DNA of 9,494 nucleotides from Alphaproteobacteria bacterium. GTDB lineage: Bacteria > Pseudomonadota > Alphaproteobacteria > SHVP01. The stretch lies in the NCBI GenBank assembly GCA_026421105.1, contig JAPKDI010000034.1, forward strand, positions 1-9,494, in the 5' to 3' direction. The translations under genes were made by a program, and so were the position numbers. The notes under the pieces were generated by a model. The model searched no databases. It was not told the origin of the DNA and saw nothing but the letters and a program-made list of their open reading frames with translations. Of this stretch, positions 1-5,864 are shown piece after piece. Positions within the stretch are counted from its first letter, which is position 1. Each line of letters starts with the position of its first letter.

Positions 1-61
1 CTGCCTTAAGGACTTCCATTGCGTAAAACGGAGCGACATCCGCCCGAGCCGAAATTTTCAT
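1..61 (-). CDS. PLP-dependent aminotransferase, N-terminus only (partial)
   Basis: Only the first 20 codons lie in the window; the gene runs off the left edge. The minus-strand reading from the ATG at 61-59 begins MKISARADVAPFYAMEVLKA. The pattern of a short basic start, then a V/P-P-F segment, then M-E/D-V-L/M-x-A is what I know from the N-terminus of class I/II fold-type I aminotransferases of the aspartate/MalY-like kind, where it precedes the large PLP domain. Substrate cannot be judged from this fragment. It follows the GGT-like gene on the same strand with 30 bases between the two, in the same reading frame, so co-transcription is likely. No clear ribosome binding site precedes the ATG (the upstream bases are TCCAACC), which suggests coupled or weak initiation. 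The short length keeps the confidence moderate. Confidence 0.6.
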   Translation of the reverse strand, partial: MKISARADVAPFYAMEVLKA

Positions 62-98
62 GGTTGGACTAAAACGTTTTTTTTGGTTGGACTAAAAC
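61..98. repeat. 15-base direct repeat (23-base offset) with a T8 run
   Basis: The 15-mer tggttggactaaaac occurs at 61-75 and again, perfectly, at 84-98, with a run of eight T at 77-84. On the minus strand the first-read copy holds the stop codon of the GGT-like gene (TAG, 94-92) and the second ends at the ATG of the aminotransferase. The simplest reading is a local 23-base tandem duplication that widened the gap between the two genes. The T run is an A run in the transcript of these genes, so it is not their terminator. Confidence 0.8.
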
Positions 99-1654
99 TG
101 CGTGCCGCCCTCCGCGAGGCCGAAGCCTCGACCATCGGCAACGAACTGACATGAACTTGGATCAAGTGTCGCGCCGCCAAAGCATAAGATCGCGTTGACG
201 ATGCCAAATGCCGCGCCATCCGTAACACGATGACCGGCAGCGCGAAGTGCCTCTACGGTCGGTAGCGTTGTTCCACGCTCATAAACCGTCGTATCGGGAT
301 TGGGGAGGGCGAAGACACGCGCTGCGTTCACTGCTTGGCGGAGTGGTTGTGCCTCTAGGACCGCAATAGCTGCCGTGCTTACCGCGGCGATCGGCGCGAC
401 CGGTCCGCCGGTCGCGGTCAAACCCAAGACAAACTCACCAGTCACGCCGTTGGCTATCACGACGGGTGCCATGAAATTGGTGCCGGTGCGCAGCCATCCG
501 TTAACCCCGCCCGGTACCGCCGGGGCAAAGAAGATTCCTAGTTCTTCATCCAATTGGCCAACGCCAAACGGCGCGTTCATCGTCAGCACACAGGAGACCG
601 CTGATCCCGTAGCATCCAGCGTCACAAACCCCGTCGTCCCATCTCTTCCTGCTCCAATCCAGGGTGCCAGGTCTGGTACCGCCGCGCCTTTCGCGGCGCG
701 ATGCTTCATCGGGTCATAATCGGTCATGAGCGCTGCGGCACGAAACGCCGTCGCCTCGCCACCGCCAGCCCGTTCCGTGAGTGCTCGGGTCGCGGCCTCC
801 GCAATCAAGTGGACGCGCACAGGGAGAGGCGTCTGTGCGTAGCGTTGTTGATCGGTGAGCATCGCCCACATCGCAGCACTGAGCGCACCACCACCGGGAC
901 CTTCCGCGGTTGTGAAATAGCTTAGATCGCCGAAAGCCGTTCGGTTGCTGCGTTTCCATGTTGGCAGGAATTGTTTGAGATCGTCGACCGTCATGCGACC
1001 ACCAGCATTCTGCGCGCGCAGCACAAGACCGTGGGCTGAATCACCAAAGTAGAGATCGCCGCCGCCGCGAACCCGAACCGTGCTTAACATCTCGGCAAGC
1101 GCTGGCTGCTCGACTGTGGCGCCCTCTTCAACGGGCCTGCCACCAACGACGAAGGGACCGAGACTGCTGGCACCCGTTGTTCCCGCATATTCTCGTGCGG
1201 CCGTCGCGAGGGCGCGCGAAGCAGGAAACCCGAATCGCGCCTTCTCTTCGGCATAAAGAATAAGTTGGGCCCAACGGAGCCTGCCAAATCGGGCGTGTAG
1301 GGCCGCCATGCCGCGCACCGAGCCGGGCACCGCGACGGCGCCTCCTAGGGTAGGTACCGTCGGCAAAAAATCGATACTCTCCGCTGTTCCCGTTACCGCG
1401 TCATAGGCGACACAAGCGCCGCCCCCCGCGAGCCCTGCGGCCAAAGGGTAAGTCACGGTGAGGGAAAAAAATGTGGCAACTGCGGCATCTGCGGCCGTAC
1501 CGCCAGACTCTAAGGCCGCAAGTCCCGCAAGGGTCGCGCGCGGCTCATCCGCCGTCACGCCGCCTATGAAGCTGACCACCGACTGAGCGCGTTCGGTCGC
1601 ACTTTGGGTGCACGCGGCGGCCAAAAACAGCGCCCCAACCGCGAATTGACGCAC
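92..1654 (-). CDS. Gamma-glutamyltransferase-family Ntn hydrolase, predicted lipoprotein
   Basis: From the GTG at 1654-1652 this is a 520-residue protein. The N-terminus (MRQFAVGALFLAAAC) is a short lipoprotein signal with a possible lipobox and Cys15 as the lipidated residue, so it is probably exported and envelope-anchored. The rest follows the GGT plan: an AADAAVA segment (55-60), LAGGGAC (75-81), a large-subunit helical region, then the autoprocessing site DGTTGF with the candidate nucleophile Thr340, followed by the small subunit with MNAPFGVG and TATGGPVAP. Family enzymes cleave themselves before this Thr and hydrolyse or transfer gamma-glutamyl groups. Odd points: the usual T-T-H is T-T-G here, and the substrate-binding F-R-E of classical enzymes reads F-L-P at 96-98. 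The protein is somewhat shorter than the 580 residues of the E. coli enzyme. Family membership is firm; true GGT activity is doubtful. A GTG at 1690-1688 would add 12 residues including a basic n-region and is an equally possible start; neither has a strong ribosome binding site. Confidence 0.8.
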   Translation of the reverse strand: MRQFAVGALFLAAACTQSATERAQSVVSFIGGVTADEPRATLAGLAALESGGTAADAAVATFFSLTVTYPLAAGLAGGGACVAYDAVTGTAESIDFLPTVPTLGGAVAVPGSVRGMAALHARFGRLRWAQLILYAEEKARFGFPASRALATAAREYAGTTGASSLGPFVVGGRPVEEGATVEQPALAEMLSTVRVRGGGDLYFGDSAHGLVLRAQNAGGRMTVDDLKQFLPTWKRSNRTAFGDLSYFTTAEGPGGGALSAAMWAMLTDQQRYAQTPLPVRVHLIAEAATRALTERAGGGEATAFRAAALMTDYDPMKHRAAKGAAVPDLAPWIGAGRDGTTGFVTLDATGSAVSCVLTMNAPFGVGQLDEELGIFFAPAVPGGVNGWLRTGTNFMAPVVIANGVTGEFVLGLTATGGPVAPIAAVSTAAIAVLEAQPLRQAVNAARVFALPNPDTTVYERGTTLPTVEALRAAGHRVTDGAAFGIVNAILCFGGATLDPSSCQFVADGRGFGLAEGGTQF

Positions 1655-1674
1655 AACGCTGCGCTGCCTACGGT
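1646..1674 (+). promoter_or_regulatory. Weak candidate promoter for the M48 gene
   Basis: TTGACG at 1646-1651 and TACGGT at 1669-1674 are separated by 17 bases, which would start transcription near 1681, some 23 bases before the GTG at 1704. The -35 box is close to consensus; the -10 box is poor. It lies inside the 5' end of the divergent GGT-like gene, as it must, because the two starts are only 13-49 bases apart. Confidence 0.3.
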
Positions 1675-1703
1675 CCGAACCAACCCACACTACGGAGTTC
1701 GAC

Positions 1704-3035
1704 GTGACGCATTTCTTCGGCTGGCTACTCGTTTTCACGGTTCTTATTTCCTCGATCGTCCGGCCGGCGTTCGCCCAGAACCTGAGCCTCATCACCGACG
1801 CCGAAACGGAACGGATGATCCGTGAATTCGCGGCGCCGGTCTTCGCTGCGGCTGGTCTTACCACGGATTCCGTGTCCGTCCATATCGTCAATGACCCCGC
1901 GCTCAACGCATTTGTGGCTGGTGGCCAACGTATATTCCTCTTCACCGGGTTATTGGTAGAGGCAGATCATCCTGGCCAGATCATTGGCGTGCTCGCGCAC
2001 GAAACTGGCCATATTTCGGGCAGTCACCTTGCCCGCACGCAAGACGCTTTGCGGGGAGCGAAAGCGATTGCGGTGGTTGCCGCCGTCCTTGGCGTTGCCG
2101 CCGCAGTAGCAGGTGGAGCTGCGGCTGGTGCTGCCGTGCTCGGTAGTGGCACCCAGATTGCCGGCCAATCGGTTCTACAGTATTCGCGCGTCCAGGAATC
2201 GGCCGCCGATCAAGCCGCTGTGCGCTTTTTGGAGGCTACCGGGCAGTCCTCGCGTGGATTGATCGAGGTAATGAAAAAACTCGGCGAGCAGGAGGCGCTG
2301 TTGAGGCACAACGAGACGTCCTACGGGCGTACGCACCCACTATCCCGAGACCGCATTTTGGCGCTCGAAACACTTACAGACCGGTCGTCGTCGCGCGCCT
2401 CGAACCCGACGCCAAAACAGGTCGCAATGTTCGACCGGGTTCGCGCGAAGTTACTCGCATTTCTGGACCCCAAGAAGGCAATGCGTAAATACCTGAACAC
2501 CGACGCCAGCGTTCCCGCCCGGTATGCCCGTGCGGTCGCGCACCACCAACTCACCAACCCGACGCGCGCGGTTGCGGAGATCGACTCACTGATCGCGGAC
2601 TTCCCGGATGACCCTTACTTTCACGAGCTAAAGGGGCAAATCCTCTTTGAGAATGGCGGCGGTGCCATTGCTATACCGTCGCATAGGGAAGCGGTCCTAT
2701 TAGCGCCGCAGGAACCGCTGCTGCGCCTGGCGCTTGGCCAATCTCTAGTAGCAATGGACGATCCGGCACTAACCAGGGAAGCGATCATTCACCTTGAGGA
2801 GGCCGTTCGCATCGATCGAGCATTGACGGGCGCGTGGGGTCAACTGGCCATTGCATATGGCCGCGATGCACAACTCGGAATGTCCAGCCTTGCGAGTGCC
2901 GAACAGGCAATCGGCGCAGGACGACTTGGCGATGCACGGGGTCATGCGACCCGGGGAGAGCGCCTTCTTCCGGTTGGGTCGCCCGGCCAACTGCGCGCTC
3001 AAGATATCTTGAGTGCAGTCAAGCCCCGGCGCTGA
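1704..3035 (+). CDS. Secreted M48-family zinc metalloprotease with TPR-like C-terminal region (BepA/YfgC-like)
   Basis: This 443-residue protein starts at a GTG preceded by GGAG at 1694-1697 with six bases between, a good ribosome binding site that fixes the start. Residues 1-24 form a signal peptide ending AFA before Gln25, so the protein acts in the periplasm. The M48 peptidase domain holds the zinc site H99-E-T-G-H103 and the third ligand Glu165 in the E-S-A-A-D context; HPLS at 211-214 is a further family motif. Between them, residues 119-148 are a strikingly Ala/Gly/Val-rich hydrophobic stretch that may sit on or in a membrane. From about 270 to 430 the sequence shows helical repeat units like TPRs, as in E. 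coli BepA, which degrades misassembled outer-membrane proteins and helps LptD mature. The next gene, 13 bases downstream, is a thiol-redox protein, which fits a shared envelope quality-control role. No catalytic residue appears lost. Confidence 0.88.
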   Translation: MTHFFGWLLVFTVLISSIVRPAFAQNLSLITDAETERMIREFAAPVFAAAGLTTDSVSVHIVNDPALNAFVAGGQRIFLFTGLLVEADHPGQIIGVLAHETGHISGSHLARTQDALRGAKAIAVVAAVLGVAAAVAGGAAAGAAVLGSGTQIAGQSVLQYSRVQESAADQAAVRFLEATGQSSRGLIEVMKKLGEQEALLRHNETSYGRTHPLSRDRILALETLTDRSSSRASNPTPKQVAMFDRVRAKLLAFLDPKKAMRKYLNTDASVPARYARAVAHHQLTNPTRAVAEIDSLIADFPDDPYFHELKGQILFENGGGAIAIPSHREAVLLAPQEPLLRLALGQSLVAMDDPALTREAIIHLEEAVRIDRALTGAWGQLAIAYGRDAQLGMSSLASAEQAIGAGRLGDARGHATRGERLLPVGSPGQLRAQDILSAVKPRR

Positions 3036-3048
3036 TATCACTACGGCC

Positions 3049-3837
3049 ATGATCAGAGTTTTTGCCAGTGTGGCGGCTACAGCGTTTTTCACAATATCCG
3101 CCGCTATGGCGCAGCAAAGTGCGCCTCAGGACCCTGCCGAGATCTTGGGCACGGTCGATCCCGAACAGCGCCGGGTCACCGAAGCAATTGTGCGCAATTA
3201 CATTCTTCGCAATCCAGAGATCCTCTTGGATGCAATCCGAACCTTGCAGTCACGGGAGCAGGCGGTAGCGGGCGAGCGAGCGATCCATGCGGTGGCGGCG
3301 AATCACCGGGCGTTACGTTATGACCCCGCTACACCGGTAGGCGGCAATCCAAATGGTGACGTCACGATTGTCGAGTTTTTCGACTACGCCTGCCCCTACT
3401 GCCGCGACGCCCACTCCATCCTTGCACCGCTGATCAAAGACGATCCCAATATTCGATTTGTCTACAAGGAGTTACCGGTTCTGGGCGAGGCATCCATTTT
3501 TGCAGCCCGTGTCGGCATTGCGGTTCATTTGTTAGCACCCGATCTCTATTTAGATTTCCACGCCGCAATGTTTCAGGCGCGCGGACGGCTTAGACCAGAC
3601 ATCGCAATTCAAACCGCCGTAGAGCTTGGGGTCGATCGTGTTCGTCTAATGGAAGCGATCGAAAGCGACGAAGTTGGCCAGCTCGTCAACAGGAACCTGC
3701 AACTCGCCCAGACCATCGGCGTCAACGGAACACCCGGTTTCTTGATCGGCGATGCGATCGTGCCCGGGCTCATTCAAATCGATCAGTTCAAGCAACTGAT
3801 CGCCAAAGCGCGAGAATATTGCGCGAGCTGTCAGTAA
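3049..3837 (+). CDS. DsbA-family periplasmic thiol-disulfide protein, ScsC-like
   Basis: The ATG at 3049 gives 262 residues and places a clean signal peptide at the start (cleavage likely after AMA, residues 19-21). An in-frame upstream start would put extra residues ahead of the signal and overlap the protease gene. Residues about 35-75 (including AIVRNYILRNPEILLDAI) resemble the N-terminal helical domain of ScsC-type proteins, which in Proteus ScsC drives trimerisation and gives disulfide isomerase activity. The thioredoxin fold follows, with the active site C115-P-Y-C118 and the cis-proline pair T228-P229. It should oxidise or shuffle disulfides in exported proteins. An additional C258-A-S-C261 pair lies at the very C-terminus. 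It is 13 bases behind the M48 gene, so they are probably one transcript. Its stop codon is one base from the stop of the convergent thiazole gene. Confidence 0.87.
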   Translation: MIRVFASVAATAFFTISAAMAQQSAPQDPAEILGTVDPEQRRVTEAIVRNYILRNPEILLDAIRTLQSREQAVAGERAIHAVAANHRALRYDPATPVGGNPNGDVTIVEFFDYACPYCRDAHSILAPLIKDDPNIRFVYKELPVLGEASIFAARVGIAVHLLAPDLYLDFHAAMFQARGRLRPDIAIQTAVELGVDRVRLMEAIESDEVGQLVNRNLQLAQTIGVNGTPGFLIGDAIVPGLIQIDQFKQLIAKAREYCASCQ

Positions 3838-3838
3838 C

Positions 3839-4822
3839 CTAGATCAGCCCCGCGAGAGGCGATGAAGGATCCGCGTAGCTTTTTCGCGGCATCCGGCCTG
3901 CCAGATAGGCTTGCCGGCCCGCCTGCACGGCATGTTTCATCGCCGACCCCATCATGATGGGGTCCTTCGCCTCCGCAATCGCGGTGTTGATCATGACCGC
4001 ATCGCAGCCGAGCTCCATCGCGATTGCTGCCTCTGATGCCGTGCCCACACCTGCATCGACAACCACGGGAACGTTCGCATTCTCGATAATGATCCGAATG
4101 GCGACCGGGTTCTGAATCCCCAGCCCTGATCCAATCGGCGCGCCAAGCGGCATGATCGCGCAACAACCAATCTCCTCAAGCCGTTTGGCTTGGATTGGAT
4201 CGTCGCTGCAATACACCATGACTTGGAAACCCTCTTTGATGAGCATTTCCGCAGCGCGCACGGTTTCGGGCATGTTGGGGTACAGAGTCTGTTGATCACC
4301 GAGGACCTCGAGTTTCACGAGATCCCAGCCTCCGGCCTCGCGTGCAAGCCGCAATGTCCGGACGGCATCTTCGCCGGTGAAGCAGCCGGCGGTGTTCGGG
4401 AGGAAGATGTATTTGTTGGGGTCGAGCGAATCGACCAACATTGGTTGCGACCGATCGGTCAGGTTCACCCGGCGCACGGCGACCGTGATCATCTCTGCCT
4501 CTGCAGCCTCGGCGGCGAGCCGGTTTTCTTCGTAGTCCCTGTATTTTCCAGTCCCGATAATGAGTCGCGAACGCATTGTACGGCCGGCCACGGTCCACGT
4601 GTCATCGGGGTCCTTCGTCGCATCACCACCCCCGATGAAGTGGACGATCTCGATCCTGTCTCCGTTTCCGAGCGTGGTCGTGTCAAAAGCGCTTCGTGGA
4701 ACAATCTCCAGGTTTCGTTCTAGCGCAACCTTACGAGCATCAAGATCAAGGTCTTGAAGCAGCTGGGCGACGGAAATCGGTGCGTCGAAACGCCGCGGTT
4801 CACCGTTTATCGTCAATTCCAT
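3839..4822 (-). CDS. thiSG: Bifunctional sulfur carrier ThiS / thiazole synthase ThiG fusion
   Basis: This 327-residue protein joins two thiamin-pathway components. Residues 1-66 are a ThiS ubiquitin-like sulfur carrier ([10 protein letters not shown] start, [25 protein letters not shown] end). Residues about 77-327 are thiazole synthase ThiG, which condenses 1-deoxy-D-xylulose 5-phosphate, an iminoacetate and ThiS-borne sulfur into the thiazole phosphate of thiamin. Visible ThiG landmarks are IIGTGKY (88-94), PNTAGC (142-147), KLEVLGD with the expected Schiff-base Lys170, [10 protein letters not shown] (228-237) and [12 protein letters not shown] (255-266). Such fusions are known in alphaproteobacteria. 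The ThiS di-glycine, normally the free C-terminus that receives sulfur, is internal here. The start is the ATG at 4822 because it is exactly where ThiS homology begins; longer in-frame starts (ATG at 4939, TTG at 4972) add residues with no resemblance to ThiS. No TPP riboswitch is visible upstream, and no other thiamin gene is in the window. Confidence 0.92.
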   Translation of the reverse strand: MELTINGEPRRFDAPISVAQLLQDLDLDARKVALERNLEIVPRSAFDTTTLGNGDRIEIVHFIGGGDATKDPDDTWTVAGRTMRSRLIIGTGKYRDYEENRLAAEAAEAEMITVAVRRVNLTDRSQPMLVDSLDPNKYIFLPNTAGCFTGEDAVRTLRLAREAGGWDLVKLEVLGDQQTLYPNMPETVRAAEMLIKEGFQVMVYCSDDPIQAKRLEEIGCCAIMPLGAPIGSGLGIQNPVAIRIIIENANVPVVVDAGVGTASEAAIAMELGCDAVMINTAIAEAKDPIMMGSAMKHAVQAGRQAYLAGRMPRKSYADPSSPLAGLI

Positions 4823-4922
4823 GGACGCATTTTCCGTCTGCCGTTTCCAAGTCTGGGAACAGCGCCCACTCGGCCGGCGCCACTTCCCAGATAACCGCGC
4901 AATTGTCTCGCGGAGCCGCCAT
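4800..4922 (-). CDS. Possible 40-codon small ORF ahead of thiSG (doubtful)
   Basis: On the minus strand an ATG at 4922-4920 opens 40 codons (beginning [19 protein letters not shown]) and stops at TGA 4802-4800, overlapping the start of thiSG by 23 bases in another frame. The composition looks protein-like and it fills most of the intergenic region, so it could be a translated leader. There is no convincing ribosome binding site, I recognise no homologue, and an open frame of this length is expected by chance in GC-rich DNA. The region also holds the candidate aroQ promoter on the other strand. Confidence 0.15.
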   Translation of the reverse strand: MAAPRDNCAVIWEVAPAEWALFPDLETADGKCVHGIDDKR

Positions 4923-4930
4923 GCTATAAG
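4903..4930 (+). promoter_or_regulatory. Candidate sigma70 promoter of the aroQ-accB-accC-aat operon
   Basis: TTGTCT at 4903-4908 and TATAAG at 4925-4930 are 16 bases apart. The -10 box matches consensus at five of six positions and is preceded by TG at 4922-4923, giving an extended -10 (TGcTATAAG). Transcription would start near 4936-4938 and leave a 5' leader of about 27 bases before aroQ. It is the best promoter-like sequence I found in the window, and it sits where one is needed, between divergent genes. Not experimentally supported. Confidence 0.5.
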
Positions 4931-4947
4931 GCAGGACATTCTCCTGC
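4931..4947. promoter_or_regulatory. Perfect 6-base inverted repeat at the predicted aroQ transcription start
   Basis: GCAGGA (4931-4936) and TCCTGC (4942-4947) are perfect inverted copies around a five-base centre CATTC. The repeat lies directly after the -10 box, across the predicted start site, so it could be an operator or a small hairpin at the 5' end of the aroQ transcript. On the minus strand the same repeat encloses AGGAGAATG, an in-frame but unlikely thiSG start. Short palindromes also arise by chance. Confidence 0.35.
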
Positions 4948-4963
4948 ACGACGTATTTCGGTC

Positions 4964-5413
4964 ATGCCCCAATCACGCCTCATCCTGGTTCTGAACGGCC
5001 CAAACCTAAACCTCTTGGGGACCCGGGAAACCGATATCTACGGCACCCATTCGTTGGCCGACATTGAGGCCTCCGTGCGGCACCGCGCAGCAGCAGCGAA
5101 ACTTGAAGTCGAGTTCCACCAAAGCAACAGCGAGTCCCAGTTGGTTGACTGGGTGCAAAGCGCGCGTGACCGGGCGGTTGGCCTGATAATCAACGCTGGC
5201 GCTTATACCCACACCTCCGTCGCACTCCTCGACGCGCTGCGGGCCATCGACATCCCGATCGTGGAGGTTCATCTGTCGAACATCTTCCGTCGGGAAGAAT
5301 TCCGCCACCATTCCTACGTCAGCCAAGCCGCCACCGGCATGATCACCGGTTTCGGCCCTCAGGGTTACGACATGGCCGTCGATGCCCTCACTTCGCTCAT
5401 CAAAAACGCATAG
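4964..5413 (+). CDS. aroQ: Type II 3-dehydroquinate dehydratase
   Basis: This 149-residue cytosolic enzyme dehydrates 3-dehydroquinate to 3-dehydroshikimate in the shikimate pathway to aromatic amino acids. Length and sequence are standard for the type II (dodecameric) class. The sequence shows [13 protein letters not shown] (10-22), the lid/catalytic Arg21 and Tyr26, [10 protein letters not shown] with Asn77 and His83, and [14 protein letters not shown] with Glu101, His103 and Arg114, all as expected for an active enzyme. It is the first gene of the plus-strand operon, with accB starting 10 bases after its stop. No strong ribosome binding site precedes the ATG. Grouping of aroQ with accBC is common in proteobacteria and may help link aromatic and fatty-acid synthesis to growth, though that link is inference. 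Confidence 0.96.
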   Translation: MPQSRLILVLNGPNLNLLGTRETDIYGTHSLADIEASVRHRAAAAKLEVEFHQSNSESQLVDWVQSARDRAVGLIINAGAYTHTSVALLDALRAIDIPIVEVHLSNIFRREEFRHHSYVSQAATGMITGFGPQGYDMAVDALTSLIKNA

Positions 5414-5423
5414 GCAGCACCGC

Positions 5424-5864
5424 ATGGGAAAGCTCTCGATCGATCCGGACGTTATTCGCGAGTTGGCGTCCCTTCTGGACGAAACCAATCTCACCGAGAT
5501 CGAGTGGGAAGAAGCCGACCGGCGCGTCCGCGTGTCGCGTGGTGGTGGCGCTCATATCGTCGCGGCACCGACCGTGGCAGCTGACCCAGGCACCCCCGTG
5601 GCCACGGCAGCCGATGATCCGTCAAAACACGCGGGCGCCGTGAAATCGCCAATGGTCGGCACCGCGTACCTTTCATCGGAACCTGGCGCTGCACCGTTCG
5701 CCAAAGAAGGCGACACGGTTTCTGCGGGTCAAACTCTTCTTATCGTCGAAGCGATGAAGACCATGAACCCCATTACGGCACCTCGCGCCGGTGTGGTCAC
5801 CAAGATCTTGATTGAAGACTCGATGCCGGTCGAATTCGGCGAGCCCCTCATGATCGTCGAATAA
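5424..5864 (+). CDS. accB: Biotin carboxyl carrier protein of acetyl-CoA carboxylase
   Basis: The ATG at 5424 gives 146 residues; an upstream in-frame start at 5382 would lie inside aroQ and add unrelated residues. Layout is typical of AccB: an N-terminal helical part (1-40) beginning MGKLSIDPD, an Ala/Pro/Val-rich flexible linker (about 43-70), and a C-terminal biotinyl domain (71-146). The biotin attachment motif is E109-A-M-K112-T-M, with Lys112 biotinylated by BirA. The carrier shuttles CO2 from biotin carboxylase to the carboxyltransferase (AccA/AccD, not in this window) to make malonyl-CoA for fatty-acid synthesis. Its TAA stop shares its last A with the ATG of accC, so the two are almost certainly translationally coupled, matching their need for balanced amounts. 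Confidence 0.96.
   Translation: MGKLSIDPDVIRELASLLDETNLTEIEWEEADRRVRVSRGGGAHIVAAPTVAADPGTPVATAADDPSKHAGAVKSPMVGTAYLSSEPGAAPFAKEGDTVSAGQTLLIVEAMKTMNPITAPRAGVVTKILIEDSMPVEFGEPLMIVE

Noticed and set aside
71..84. AAAACG followed by a T8 run as an intrinsic terminator
   Set aside because: The only pairing, AAAACGTTTT, has no loop and no GC stem, no plus-strand gene ends here, and on the minus strand the run is A rather than T.
1655..1945. N-terminal extension of the GGT-like protein to 617 residues
   Set aside because: The extra frame lies opposite the signal peptide and start of the M48 protease and would bury the lipoprotein signal inside the protein.
3013..3048. Upstream start for the DsbA-like protein overlapping the protease gene
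   Set aside because: The added 12 residues precede an intact signal peptide, while the ATG at 3049 places that signal exactly at the N-terminus.
4823..4963. TPP riboswitch ahead of the thiazole gene
   Set aside because: I could not find the conserved CTGAGA and ACCTGA-type blocks on the minus strand; the region has an ordinary promoter and a palindrome instead.
4823..4972. N-terminal extension of the thiazole protein from an ATG at 4939 or a TTG at 4972
   Set aside because: The added residues are Arg/Trp-rich with rare codons, do not resemble ThiS, and the longer one runs into aroQ. The AGGAG before the 4939 ATG is too close to it.
5006..5494. Long minus-strand open frame opposite aroQ and accB
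   Set aside because: It mirrors two clear plus-strand genes with catalytic motifs, has no recognisable domain, and is expected from GC-rich codon bias.
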